NCBI GenBank assembly: GCA_023386555.1
Contig: JAEWJK010000005.1
Coordinates: 248,001 to 312,000, forward strand
Source: Bacteroidota bacterium
GTDB lineage: Bacteria > Bacteroidota > Bacteroidia > Chitinophagales > Chitinophagaceae
Reading direction: 5' to 3'
DNA: 64,000 nt
Below are positions 9,253-18,138 of the stretch, in pieces; position 1 is the stretch's first letter, and each line of letters starts with the position of its first letter. The position numbers and the translations under genes were made by a program. Under the pieces are notes generated by a model. It had not been told where the DNA came from. It made no database searches and was given only the letters and a program-made list of their open reading frames with translations.

Positions 9253-9705
9253 ATGAAACGAATTTTAATATTGTTGGTATTGGTGATGTTGGGTAGTGTT
9301 GGCTTCGGTCAATCAAAAAAAGATCCGGTAAGCTGGACTTATGAAGCGAGAAAGAAATCAGGCAATACATATGATGTAGTTCTTACAGCTACATTACCAA
9401 AGCCGTGGCATATTTATTCTGTAAAATCTCCAAAAGGTGCAGGTATGCCAACAAATATCTTATTTAAGAAAAATCCCTTGATCTCTTTGCTTGGTCCGAT
9501 TAAAGAAAATGGAAAGCTCGAATCTAAGTATGATGAAAATTTTGAGATGACGGTAAAATATTATTCTAACAAAGTGGAGTTTATACAAACTGTTGTATTA
9601 AAAGGAAAAGCTAAAACAAATATCGCCGGATCAATAGAATACATGATCTGTGATGATGAACGTTGTCTGCCTCCAGCCACAAAATCTTTTGAGATCAAAT
9701 TGTAA
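9253..9705 (+). CDS. Stand-alone DsbD alpha-like periplasmic protein
   Basis: A 150-residue exported protein. A signal peptide (MKRILILLVLVMLGSVGFG) precedes one immunoglobulin-like domain resembling the N-terminal domain of DsbD. The paired cysteines are kept in YMICDDERCLPP near the C-terminus, the position where DsbD alpha passes electrons on. A GTG at 9226 would add nine charged residues before the signal peptide, so the ATG at 9253 is preferred. It lies 9 bp before dsbD, almost certainly co-transcribed. It probably accepts electrons from DsbD and reduces periplasmic partners. Confidence 0.8.
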   Translation: MKRILILLVLVMLGSVGFGQSKKDPVSWTYEARKKSGNTYDVVLTATLPKPWHIYSVKSPKGAGMPTNILFKKNPLISLLGPIKENGKLESKYDENFEMTVKYYSNKVEFIQTVVLKGKAKTNIAGSIEYMICDDERCLPPATKSFEIKL

Positions 9706-9714
9706 GATGATGAG

Positions 9715-11658
9715 ATGAGGAAATTACTAGCCTTACTAACTGTCCTCTTTTTATTTTTTGTTCCTGGCTTTTCACAGGAAGATGATCCGATAAAATGGAC
9801 TGTCACTTCAAAACAACTTGATAGTAATAAATACGAGATCATTGCTTCAGCAACAATACCGCAAGGCTGGCATTTGTATGGATCAAATCCAAATGTAGAA
9901 GGCCTTGATCCTGTTACTTTCAATTTCGATTACGAGAAAATACAAAAGCAAGGTTCAATTGTTTATTCCGGAACTTCTTCAACAATCAATGATGCTGTTT
10001 TTGAACAAAAAGTAGAGGTGTACACCGGTGATGTTGTGGTTAAACAAGTGATTATATTCTCCGGAGCCATCCCACCAAATATTACTGGCAAAACGCAATA
10101 TTTCCTTGGTAAGGATTTGGAATTTATTGCTAAAGAACCTGCTTTTGAAATACAATTAACAGGAGCAACGATTACTACTACAAACAACATTCTCATTTCT
10201 TCTATTGACCTGGCAAACCCTTTAGCTCCTTGTGGAGATGCAGGCATTGAAACAAAAAGTCTTTGGGGTGTTTTCCTGTTGGGATTCATTGGTGGATTGA
10301 TCGGTTTGCTTACTCCTTGCGTTTTCCCAATGATCCCTGTTACTGTTTCATTCTTCACCAAAAGATCAAAGAATAAAAGCCAGGCAATCAGGAACGGTTT
10401 CTTCTATGGTTTTTTCATTTTACTAATTTATCTATCTGCCAGTATTCCTTTTCATATTGCAGGAAATGTTCAACCTGAAATATTTAATAATATTTCAACC
10501 AATGTGTGGCTGAATATTTTATTCTTCATCATCTTCATAGTATTTGCCATCTCTTTTTTTGGATATTTCGAGATCACATTACCAAGTGGTATTGCTAATA
10601 AAGCAGATTCCAAAAGCAGCTTAGGAAGTATCGGCGGAATATTTTTTATGGCATTAACACTGGTGATCGTTTCTTTCTCGTGTACCGGTGTAATATTAGG
10701 ATCATTACTGGTAGGATCGATCAGTGAAGGTGCATGGCCTCTTACTGCAGGATTGGCTGGTTTTGGTTTTGCATTAGCATTGCCATTTGCATTGTTTGCA
10801 ATCTTTCCTCATTGGCTGGCCAGCCTTCCAAAATCCGGTGGATGGTTAGATACTGTAAAAAAGTTTCTTGCATTTCTTGAGCTTGGTTTGGCGTTAAAGT
10901 TTTTATCAAATGCTGATCTTGTAATGCATTGGGGTTTATTAAAAAGAGAAGTGTTCATCGGTTTATGGATATTGATAAGTATTGGACTTGCTCTTTTCCT
11001 TTTTGGGAAACTGCATTTGCCTCATGATGACCGAACTCAAAAGCCTGGCATAATTCGTAAGTTGTTAGGAGGATTGACTATTCTTTTTGTATTGTATTTA
11101 ATACCGGGCCTTACTCCATCGAAATATGCAAATCTTAAATTCTTAAGTGGTTTTCCTCCACCATTATCTTATAGTATTTATGGAAAAGATAATGTACACA
11201 ACAAAGGTCTTGAACCTAATGTGCTGAATAATTATGCAGCAGCAGTTGATAGCGCCAAAAAACAAAACAAACCTATATTGATTGATTTTACTGGTTGGGC
11301 TTGTGTCAACTGCAGAAAGATGGAAGAGAATGTCTGGACACAACCTGAGGTGCATGATTATATAAAGAACAATTTCATACTCGTTTCACTGTATGTAGAC
11401 GATAGAGAAAAATTACCTATTGAAGAACGAATTACTTATACAACTAAAGAAGGTCAGAAAAAAAATATAAAAACCATTGGTGATAAATGGTCAACTTTCC
11501 AGGCTGAGAATTTTAACCAGGTAACACAACCTTTATATGTTGTTCTAGATACAAAAGAACGATTAGTAACTAATCCTGTTGGGTATACACCTGACTGGAA
11601 AGAATATTTAGCCTGGCTGCAATGCAGTAAAGAAGCATTCGATAAAAACAATCAATAA
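9715..11658 (+). CDS. dsbD: Thiol:disulfide interchange protein DsbD family
   Basis: A 647-residue protein that moves electrons from cytoplasmic thioredoxin across the inner membrane. Order: signal peptide (1-20), alpha-like domain (about 25-150), eight-helix beta domain (about 180-470), C-terminal thioredoxin-like gamma domain. The membrane pair is Cys202 in LLTPCVFP and Cys323 in FSCTGV. The gamma pair is Cys530/Cys533 in WACVNC. The alpha domain has lost both cysteines: where the preceding gene has CDDERC this one has GKDLEF. Output therefore probably goes through the separate alpha-like protein. Confidence 0.92.
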   Translation: MRKLLALLTVLFLFFVPGFSQEDDPIKWTVTSKQLDSNKYEIIASATIPQGWHLYGSNPNVEGLDPVTFNFDYEKIQKQGSIVYSGTSSTINDAVFEQKVEVYTGDVVVKQVIIFSGAIPPNITGKTQYFLGKDLEFIAKEPAFEIQLTGATITTTNNILISSIDLANPLAPCGDAGIETKSLWGVFLLGFIGGLIGLLTPCVFPMIPVTVSFFTKRSKNKSQAIRNGFFYGFFILLIYLSASIPFHIAGNVQPEIFNNISTNVWLNILFFIIFIVFAISFFGYFEITLPSGIANKADSKSSLGSIGGIFFMALTLVIVSFSCTGVILGSLLVGSISEGAWPLTAGLAGFGFALALPFALFAIFPHWLASLPKSGGWLDTVKKFLAFLELGLALKFLSNADLVMHWGLLKREVFIGLWILISIGLALFLFGKLHLPHDDRTQKPGIIRKLLGGLTILFVLYLIPGLTPSKYANLKFLSGFPPPLSYSIYGKDNVHNKGLEPNVLNNYAAAVDSAKKQNKPILIDFTGWACVNCRKMEENVWTQPEVHDYIKNNFILVSLYVDDREKLPIEERITYTTKEGQKKNIKTIGDKWSTFQAENFNQVTQPLYVVLDTKERLVTNPVGYTPDWKEYLAWLQCSKEAFDKNNQ

Positions 11659-11734
11659 TCTTTAGCTCTCTTACTCCTCAATCAGCCGCTTATACTGGTA
11701 TGAAAATGGAAGCATTAACGCTAAAAATAAGCGT

Positions 11735-12049
11735 ATGAATGTTACGATACAGTCACTTGGATTTAAAGCAGGCGAAGAACTAGAATCATATATTAAAGAG
11801 AAACTGCAAAAGCTAACGCCAAACGATCATATAGTTAGTGCTAATGTGACTTTATTTTTGGGTCCTGATCGTGCAACAAGAGAACATTTTTGTGAGATAA
11901 GATTAGAGGTACCAGGTAACGATCCATTTGTGAAAGAAGGTGCTGCTGATTTTTATATTGCTGCAGATGCTACAATAAATAAACTGCAAGCGATAATACG
12001 TAAAGCAAAAGAAAAGCAATTAGATAGCTGGCATGGTAAGGAAGTGTAA
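11735..12049 (+). CDS. hpf: Ribosome hibernation-promoting factor (short form)
   Basis: A 104-residue HPF/RaiA-family protein that binds the 30S decoding region to silence or dimerise ribosomes in slow growth. It has the usual beta-alpha-beta-beta-beta-alpha layout, with the acidic/basic helix at the end (IRKAKEKQLDSW). It lacks the C-terminal dimerisation domain of long HPF. It is single, followed by a dispersed-repeat copy and a terminator shared with the convergent sigma factor gene. Confidence 0.9.
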   Translation: MNVTIQSLGFKAGEELESYIKEKLQKLTPNDHIVSANVTLFLGPDRATREHFCEIRLEVPGNDPFVKEGAADFYIAADATINKLQAIIRKAKEKQLDSWHGKEV

Positions 12050-12090
12050 CGATGTCTGATGTAGGATATCTAATGTCGGCACACTGGTCA

Positions 12091-12157
12091 GTTCAGTAAT
12101 GATATGCAGCACAAGTGAGTGACACAAGGGACGATGAGTAAAGTTTTGAGGCTAGCT
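12091..12157 (-). repeat. Dispersed repeat, type 1, copy 3
   Basis: The core at 12111-12128 reads CTTGTGTCACTCACTTGT on the minus strand. The left flank carries CATCGTCC, an ACTTTA stretch and TAGCTAGCCTCAAAA, and the right flank ends in ATTACTGAAC. Lies between convergent hpf and the sigma factor gene. Confidence 0.85.
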
Positions 12158-12162
12158 AAATA

Positions 12163-12193
12163 AAAAATCCTCTTCCATATGAAGAGGATTTTT
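12163..12193. terminator. Bidirectional terminator between hpf and sigma factor gene
   Basis: Perfect 13-bp stem AAAAATCCTCTTC / GAAGAGGATTTTT with loop CATAT. A T run on each strand lets it end both convergent transcripts. A second small hairpin (TCCACC-TTTA-GGTGGA, 12202-12217) follows. Confidence 0.9.
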
Positions 12194-12225
12194 CAGTAGC
12201 GTCCACCTTTAGGTGGATGACAAAA

Positions 12226-12807
12226 TTATAAAGCAATTTGTTTTTCCATCATCAGTTTTCTAAGGTTTAATAAACCATAACGCATACGGCCTAAAGCTGT
12301 GTTGATGCTGCAATCAGTAATTCTGGCTATGTCTTTAAAACTCATATCAGCAAAATGACGTAATACGATCACTTCTCTTTGCTCTTCAGGAAGCAATTCA
12401 AGCATTGCCCTGATGCGGTTATGACTTTGTCCCTGCATCAAATGTGTATCAGCAGAATCTTCAAACACATTGATCACTTCAAAAATGTCCCTGTCATCAC
12501 TTGTTTTGATGGCAGGCGTTCTTTTTACTTTCCTGAAATGATCTACACATAGGTTGTGAGAAATTCTGAGTGCCCAGGGAAGAAATTTTCCTTCTTCTGT
12601 GTAACGATTGTTGCGTAAAGTGTCAATTACTTTAATAAATACATCCTGGAAAAGATCTTCAGCAAGATATTTGTCCTTCACAAGAAAGAGAATGGAAGAA
12701 TAGATCTTGTCTTTGTAGCGATTGATCAATTCCTCTAAAGCAGTGGTGTTTCCATTTTGAAACGACCTGATCAGTTGAATGTCGGTTAGTGGATTCAATG
12801 TTTTCAT
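12226..12807 (-). CDS. ECF-type RNA polymerase sigma factor
   Basis: A 193-residue sigma-70 family group 4 factor. Region 2 (about 20-90) includes the core-binding stretch AEDLFQDVFIKV. Region 4 (about 130-185) has the helix-turn-helix around FKDIARITDCSINTALGRMR. No region 3 and no N-terminal extension, as expected for ECF factors. No anti-sigma gene is adjacent, so its signal is unknown from context. It faces hpf across a shared terminator. Confidence 0.92.
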   Translation of the reverse strand: MKTLNPLTDIQLIRSFQNGNTTALEELINRYKDKIYSSILFLVKDKYLAEDLFQDVFIKVIDTLRNNRYTEEGKFLPWALRISHNLCVDHFRKVKRTPAIKTSDDRDIFEVINVFEDSADTHLMQGQSHNRIRAMLELLPEEQREVIVLRHFADMSFKDIARITDCSINTALGRMRYGLLNLRKLMMEKQIAL

Positions 12808-13052
12808 AGCAATGGTTTTTCTGGGTCAAGAAAATTAGGATATTTGGTTTGTTTTGGTTTTCCGGCAACGGTTAAACAGTTCACAAAATTCCAAATCTTA
12901 GACTGTTTTATCCCGTATTGGGAGTTGAAAATAGGTAAGTGAAAAGATATTCCAAGACATTTGTTTCATTTTTTTCCCAGTTCTTGAAATTTTAAGCTGA
13001 AACCGCAGGATACTGAAATTAGGGTTAGATAAAATAGTACAATCAACATTTG

Positions 13053-15890
13053 ATGCTTAGTAAAACTACGAAACGGAAGAAGGTCGAAGAGGTGAAAGAG
13101 CAGAACTCGATCTTAGTGAAAGGTGCAAGGGTGCATAATCTTAAGAATGTAACGGTGGAATTTCCTCGCAATAAGTTTATTGTGGTTACCGGTGTAAGTG
13201 GTAGCGGAAAATCTTCACTCACCATCGATACTTTGTTTGCTGAAGGTCAGCGTAAGTATGCTGAAAGCTTGAGTGCTTATGTTCGTCAATTCATGGCCAG
13301 AATGGCAAAGCCGGATGTTGATTATATTAAAGGTTTATGCCCTGCAATTGCTATTGAACAAAAGGTGATCACCCGAACACCAAGAAGTACTGTTGGCAGC
13401 ATGACTGAGATCTATGATTATCTAAGATTGCTCTATGCAAGAATTGGCAAAACGATTTCACCTATCAGCGGACAAGAGGTAAAGAAAGATGATGTTGCTG
13501 ATGTGGTGAATGCTATCAAAGCTTTCGATGAAGGAACTAAAGTGGTGATCATTGTTCCTTTTAAGCAACATGCCAACAGGGATGTGAAAGAAGAATTGAA
13601 TATTCTCTTGCAAAAGGGCTTTTCAAGGATGTACATAGATAAAAAGCCTGTTAGGATTGAGGATCTGTTGGAAATGGAGGATAAAGAACTGGTAAAGCAG
13701 ATCAAAGTCCAAAAAACAAGAACCAAAAAAGAGCAGGAGAATATTTATGTGTTGGTTGATAGAATAGTGGTGAAAGAGTTTAATGAAGATGATATACATC
13801 GTTTATCAGATTCCATCGGAACAGCATTTTACGAGGGTGAAGGTGAAATGTTTATTGAGATTGATGGCACAACCACAAGGCATTTCAGTAACAAGTTTGA
13901 ATTGGATGGAATGCAATTCGAAGAACCTGTGCCTAATTTATTTTCATTTAATAATCCGTTTGGTGCTTGTCCAACTTGTGAAGGTTTTAGTTTGGTACTT
14001 GGAATAGATGCAGATCTTGTTATTCCTGATAAAAGATTGAGTGTATATGAAGGTGCTGTGGCTCCATGGAAAGGAGATAAACTTGGCTGGTGGAGAGAAC
14101 AGTTTGTAAAAGCTTCGAAGAAAACCGGATTTCCCATTCATACTGCTATAGCAGATTTAAGCGAAGAGCATTACAAGATGTTGTGGCATGGCAACAGCAA
14201 TGTGCATGGCATAGATGATTTCTTTAAAGAAGTTTCGCAGAACTTGTATAAAGTTCAATACAGGGTGTTGCAGAGTCGTTACCGTGGTAAAACGTTGTGT
14301 CCTGATTGTATGGGTTATCGTTTACGAAAAGAAGCCATGTATATAAAAGTGCATGGAAGACATATTGGTGAGCTTTGCGAAATGCAGGTGAAAAATCTGA
14401 AAGCCTGGTTTGATGGATTACAATTTTCTGCCAATGATTTTCAAATTGCAAAACGATTGTTGCTGGAATTGAATCAACGAATTCAAACTTTGATCGATGT
14501 TGGTTTGGGGTATCTAACTTTAAATAGGTTAGCGAATAGTTTAAGTGGTGGCGAAAGCCAAAGAATACAGTTGACAAGAAGTTTGGGAAGTAATCTTACA
14601 GATTCATTGTACATTTTAGATGAACCCTCTATTGGGTTACATTCAAGAGATACGGAAAGACTCATCACTGTTTTAAAGTCGCTTCGTGATTTGGGTAATA
14701 CTGTGGTAGTTGTTGAGCATGATGAGATGATGATGAGAGAAGCTGATCATATTATTGATATGGGTCCTTTAGCTGCACATCTGGGTGGAGAAGTAATTGC
14801 TGCAGGTAATTATGATGAGATCATCTCTAACGAAAAAAGCCTAACCGGAAAATATTTGAATGGAGAGTATGAGATCGCTGTTCCAAAATCTTTGCGTAAA
14901 TGGAATAGAAGTATTAAAGTAGAAGGAGCCAGGCAGAATAATTTGAAAAATATTACTGTTGAATTTCCTTTGAACTTATTATGTGTAGTGAGTGGTGTAA
15001 GTGGTAGCGGTAAAACAACTTTGGTGAAGCAGATTTTATATCCTGCTTTAAAGAAACTAAAAGGCGAGTTTGGAGAGAAGGTTGGTTTTCATAAATCAAT
15101 TGATGGTGATATTGATTATATCTCTCAAATAGAATTGATAGACCAGAATCCTATTGGTAAATCATCACGAAGCAATCCGGTTACTTACATAAAGGCTTAT
15201 GATGAGATAAGAGATGTGTTTTCCAAACAAGGCTTGTCAAAAGTCAGGGGTTTTATGCCGAAACATTTTTCGTTCAACGTTGATGGCGGACGATGTGATG
15301 CATGTAAAGGTGAGGGTGAACAGGTAGTGGAAATGCAATTCCTTGCCGATGTACATTTAACCTGTGAAGTGTGTGGTGGAAAGAGATTCAAAGAAGAAGT
15401 ACTGGAAGTGCAATACAATGGTAAAAGTATTTATGATGTTTTAGAGATGAGTGTGGATGAAGCCATAGAATTTTTCAAAGATGAAAAAGCTTTGAGCAAA
15501 GCCATTCAGCCTTTACAGGATGTTGGTCTTGGATATATTAAACTCGGTCAATCATCTGATACTTTATCTGGTGGTGAAGCACAGAGAGTGAAGCTGGCAA
15601 GTTTTCTTGGCAAAGGAAAAGGAGCCGGACATATTCTTTTCATCTTTGATGAACCAACAACCGGTTTGCATTTTCATGATATAAAAAAACTACTCACTTC
15701 TTTCAATGCATTAATAGAACAAGGCCATTCATTGATCGTAATTGAACACAATACCGATGTAATTAAAAGTGCGGATTGGGTAATTGATCTTGGTCCGGAA
15801 GCAGGTGATGCAGGTGGTAATCTTGTTTTTGCAGGTGTACCAAAAGATCTGAAGAAAGTGAAAGCAAGTTATACGGCTAAGTTTCTATGA
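13053..15890 (+). CDS. uvrA: Excinuclease ABC subunit UvrA
   Basis: DNA damage sensor of nucleotide excision repair; loads UvrB. 945 residues, full length. It has two ABC ATPase modules: Walker A at about 46 (GVSGSGKSS) and 648 (GVSGSGKTT), and signatures LSGGESQR near 495 and LSGGEAQR near 838. Zinc-binding Cys pairs are in CPTC, CPDC, DACKGEGE and CEVCGG. The ATG at 13053 is preferred to the TTG three bases earlier. It is single, and its stop directly abuts the convergent methyltransferase stop. uvrB and uvrC are not in the window. Confidence 0.97.
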   Translation: MLSKTTKRKKVEEVKEQNSILVKGARVHNLKNVTVEFPRNKFIVVTGVSGSGKSSLTIDTLFAEGQRKYAESLSAYVRQFMARMAKPDVDYIKGLCPAIAIEQKVITRTPRSTVGSMTEIYDYLRLLYARIGKTISPISGQEVKKDDVADVVNAIKAFDEGTKVVIIVPFKQHANRDVKEELNILLQKGFSRMYIDKKPVRIEDLLEMEDKELVKQIKVQKTRTKKEQENIYVLVDRIVVKEFNEDDIHRLSDSIGTAFYEGEGEMFIEIDGTTTRHFSNKFELDGMQFEEPVPNLFSFNNPFGACPTCEGFSLVLGIDADLVIPDKRLSVYEGAVAPWKGDKLGWWREQFVKASKKTGFPIHTAIADLSEEHYKMLWHGNSNVHGIDDFFKEVSQNLYKVQYRVLQSRYRGKTLCPDCMGYRLRKEAMYIKVHGRHIGELCEMQVKNLKAWFDGLQFSANDFQIAKRLLLELNQRIQTLIDVGLGYLTLNRLANSLSGGESQRIQLTRSLGSNLTDSLYILDEPSIGLHSRDTERLITVLKSLRDLGNTVVVVEHDEMMMREADHIIDMGPLAAHLGGEVIAAGNYDEIISNEKSLTGKYLNGEYEIAVPKSLRKWNRSIKVEGARQNNLKNITVEFPLNLLCVVSGVSGSGKTTLVKQILYPALKKLKGEFGEKVGFHKSIDGDIDYISQIELIDQNPIGKSSRSNPVTYIKAYDEIRDVFSKQGLSKVRGFMPKHFSFNVDGGRCDACKGEGEQVVEMQFLADVHLTCEVCGGKRFKEEVLEVQYNGKSIYDVLEMSVDEAIEFFKDEKALSKAIQPLQDVGLGYIKLGQSSDTLSGGEAQRVKLASFLGKGKGAGHILFIFDEPTTGLHFHDIKKLLTSFNALIEQGHSLIVIEHNTDVIKSADWVIDLGPEAGDAGGNLVFAGVPKDLKKVKASYTAKFL

Positions 15891-16592
15891 TCAGCTTTGT
15901 AATAAGAAGATGCAAAGCTTTTTATGAATATCAGGTACTTCTTTTTTCCACTGCTTGACGGTTTTGGTTTTGATCGATTCTGTTTGTGACGTAATATCAA
16001 CAGCAATACATACTCTTGTTTCTTCTTTGCAGCTTTGAAGAATGTCACCCAATAGTTGATTATTTCTGTAAGGTGTTTCGATAAATATTTGTGTGCAGTT
16101 TCTTTTTATAGAATCAGCTTCCAACTCACGGATCATCTTTTTTCTGGTCATATTATCTATTGGCAGATAACCATTGAATTGAAAACATTGTCCGTTCATT
16201 CCGCTTGCCATTAAAGCTAGTAATATAGAACTCGGCCCAACCAAAGGTTTGATCGTTGCATTTATTTTCTGTGCTGCTTCAACTAAAATCTGTCCTGGAT
16301 CTGCAATTCCCGGACATCCGGCTTCACTGATAATACCAATATTTTTTCCTTCTTTCGATAGACGAATAAACTGATCCTGTACTTCCTGTTCCGCTTTGTG
16401 AATGGTGAACCATTGGTAATTATCAATCACCATTTCTCTCCATAATTTCTTCAGATATCTTCTTGCTGATCGCTCATTCTCTACAAAAAAAACCTGGCAA
16501 CTTTTTACTGTTTCAACCACATACGCAGGAATGGTTTCTATTGCATCATCATACAAAAAAGAAGGAATCAGATATACATTGCCTGTATTCAT
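15891..16592 (-). CDS. SAM-dependent methyltransferase, tetrapyrrole methylase fold (RsmI-like)
   Basis: A 233-residue protein of the tetrapyrrole methylase superfamily, related to RsmI, which 2'-O-methylates C1402 of 16S rRNA. Seen: the N-terminal strand VYLIPSFL, the glycine-rich SEAGCPGIADPG loop, and the VGPSSILLALMASG segment of the SAM pocket. It differs from classic RsmI in lacking the long C-terminal part, so the exact target is unsure. It starts 1 bp after the EI24 gene stop, suggesting coupling. Confidence 0.82.
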   Translation of the reverse strand: MNTGNVYLIPSFLYDDAIETIPAYVVETVKSCQVFFVENERSARRYLKKLWREMVIDNYQWFTIHKAEQEVQDQFIRLSKEGKNIGIISEAGCPGIADPGQILVEAAQKINATIKPLVGPSSILLALMASGMNGQCFQFNGYLPIDNMTRKKMIRELEADSIKRNCTQIFIETPYRNNQLLGDILQSCKEETRVCIAVDITSQTESIKTKTVKQWKKEVPDIHKKLCIFLLQS

Positions 16593-16593
16593 A

Positions 16594-17367
16594 TTAAACG
16601 GTAACTGCAGTGGTTGGTTTGTAATGTTGTAAACTTAAAGTGGCTGCAACAACAGCATAAGCAGGAGCTAATATCCAACCTAAGATCGGCACTAAATGCA
16701 TCAGGTAGAATACAATTCCATTCCCGATTGCAAGTCCTTTATGCTGATTAATAAAATAAACACTTTCACTCACTGTTTTTTTTCTTCTCTCCATGCTATA
16801 ATCGAGCATAGAGAAACCGTAATAATAACATTCAGTAAAAAGACTGAGTATGGGTGCAGGCCATCCAATAACTGGTAATAAAGACATTATCGCAATGAAG
16901 ATCACATAAACTGTTTGCCATAGCATATTTCTTAGCGACATCCTTATTCCCCTGATAATATCTTTAGAAAGTTGTTTAAAACTGAAAGGAAAATCTTTTC
17001 CTTCAATAATAGATTCTGTCTTTTCACTTAGGTATGCAAAAACCGGTGATCCAATGATCAGCCATAAATATTTGAATAATGAAAAGTAAAAGAGCAGTAA
17101 TATCACCCATAAAACCAATCCTCCAAAAGCCAATAAAAAATCGACTGAATAACTATTTATTTTTTCCTGCCAGCTGGTTATACCGGTGAAGTTTTTTATC
17201 CATTCGATAAAGTCATTTACACTGCTTCCAAAATAATACATGCTCACCACGAAAAGAATGCAATACAAAATTCCGGGAATCAATATCCATTTCCATAGCT
17301 TATGCTTACGAATAAATTCATGAGCTTTTGAATAAGATTGTATTGCTATGACCAGGTCTTTCAACAA
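16594..17367 (-). CDS. EI24 domain-containing membrane protein
   Basis: A 257-residue integral membrane protein with about five helices (near 25-48, 75-100, 140-165 and 200-245). It resembles the EI24/CysZ family. CysZ imports sulfate in proteobacteria, but nothing here (no cys genes) supports that role, so substrate and function are open. First gene of a two-gene unit with the methyltransferase. Divergent from the DNA glycosylase gene, 48 bp apart. Confidence 0.8.
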   Translation of the reverse strand: MLKDLVIAIQSYSKAHEFIRKHKLWKWILIPGILYCILFVVSMYYFGSSVNDFIEWIKNFTGITSWQEKINSYSVDFLLAFGGLVLWVILLLFYFSLFKYLWLIIGSPVFAYLSEKTESIIEGKDFPFSFKQLSKDIIRGIRMSLRNMLWQTVYVIFIAIMSLLPVIGWPAPILSLFTECYYYGFSMLDYSMERRKKTVSESVYFINQHKGLAIGNGIVFYLMHLVPILGWILAPAYAVVAATLSLQHYKPTTAVTV

Positions 17368-17415
17368 GGGAACAAAATTTGAAGCCCTAAATTAGATGTT
17401 TCATTTTCTAATTCC

Positions 17416-18060
17416 ATGAAAGAGCCAATAGTTTCCTCATTTAATAAACTGCCAAAGGAATTTTATCTGCGAAAAGATGTAGTTAAAATTGCGAAAGATC
17501 TATTGGGCAAGATCATCGTAACAAACTTCAACAATGTTACAACTGCTGCAAGAATAGTAGAGACAGAAGCTTATAATGGTGCAGTTGATAAAGCTTCTCA
17601 TGCTTACGGAAATCGAAGAACAAACCGCACTGAGATAATGTTTGCAGAAGGTGGTGTGGCCTATGTTTATTTGTGTTACGGAATTCATCATTTATTCAAC
17701 GTAGTTACAAATGTAAAAGATGTACCGAACGCTGTTTTAGTAAGAGCTGTGGATCCTTTAATAGGCATAGATGAAATGCTATTGAGAACAAGAAAGCTAA
17801 AAGTTGATGCAACGCTTACAAAAGGTCCGGGAAATGTTTCAAAAGCATTGGGAATATATACTCATCATACTGGTATTGACTTATCAGGTGATGAAATTTT
17901 TATTGCTGATGATGGATATAAACTGAAACAATCTTACATCGGTACTTCTGTGAGGATCGGAGTGGATTATGCCGCAGAAGATGCATTGTTACCATATAGA
18001 TTCTTTGTTTTAGGTAATAAATTTGTGAGCGGAAAGAAAATGTTGAATGTAAAAGGTTGA
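17416..18060 (+). CDS. DNA-3-methyladenine glycosylase (AAG/MPG family)
   Basis: Base-excision repair enzyme that removes alkylated purines from DNA. At 214 residues it matches bacterial AAG-type proteins. The catalytic Glu lies in VETEAYNG. Other family markers are ASHAYGNRRTNRTEIMF, YVYLCYGIHHLFNVV, and KGPGNVSKALGI, which lines the base-flipping pocket. Single gene between EI24 (divergent) and lpxC/fabZ (same strand, 78 bp gap). Confidence 0.93.
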   Translation: MKEPIVSSFNKLPKEFYLRKDVVKIAKDLLGKIIVTNFNNVTTAARIVETEAYNGAVDKASHAYGNRRTNRTEIMFAEGGVAYVYLCYGIHHLFNVVTNVKDVPNAVLVRAVDPLIGIDEMLLRTRKLKVDATLTKGPGNVSKALGIYTHHTGIDLSGDEIFIADDGYKLKQSYIGTSVRIGVDYAAEDALLPYRFFVLGNKFVSGKKMLNVKG

Positions 18061-18138
18061 TTTTGCTATAACTAGCATGACGTTTCCGTTTAAAGCTTCC
18101 TTTCCACTTTTTAGCCATATTTCACTACTTTCGCACCC

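Noticed and set aside
12226..12807. Sigma factor plus anti-sigma pair
   Set aside because: No transmembrane or zinc-motif anti-sigma gene is adjacent on either side.
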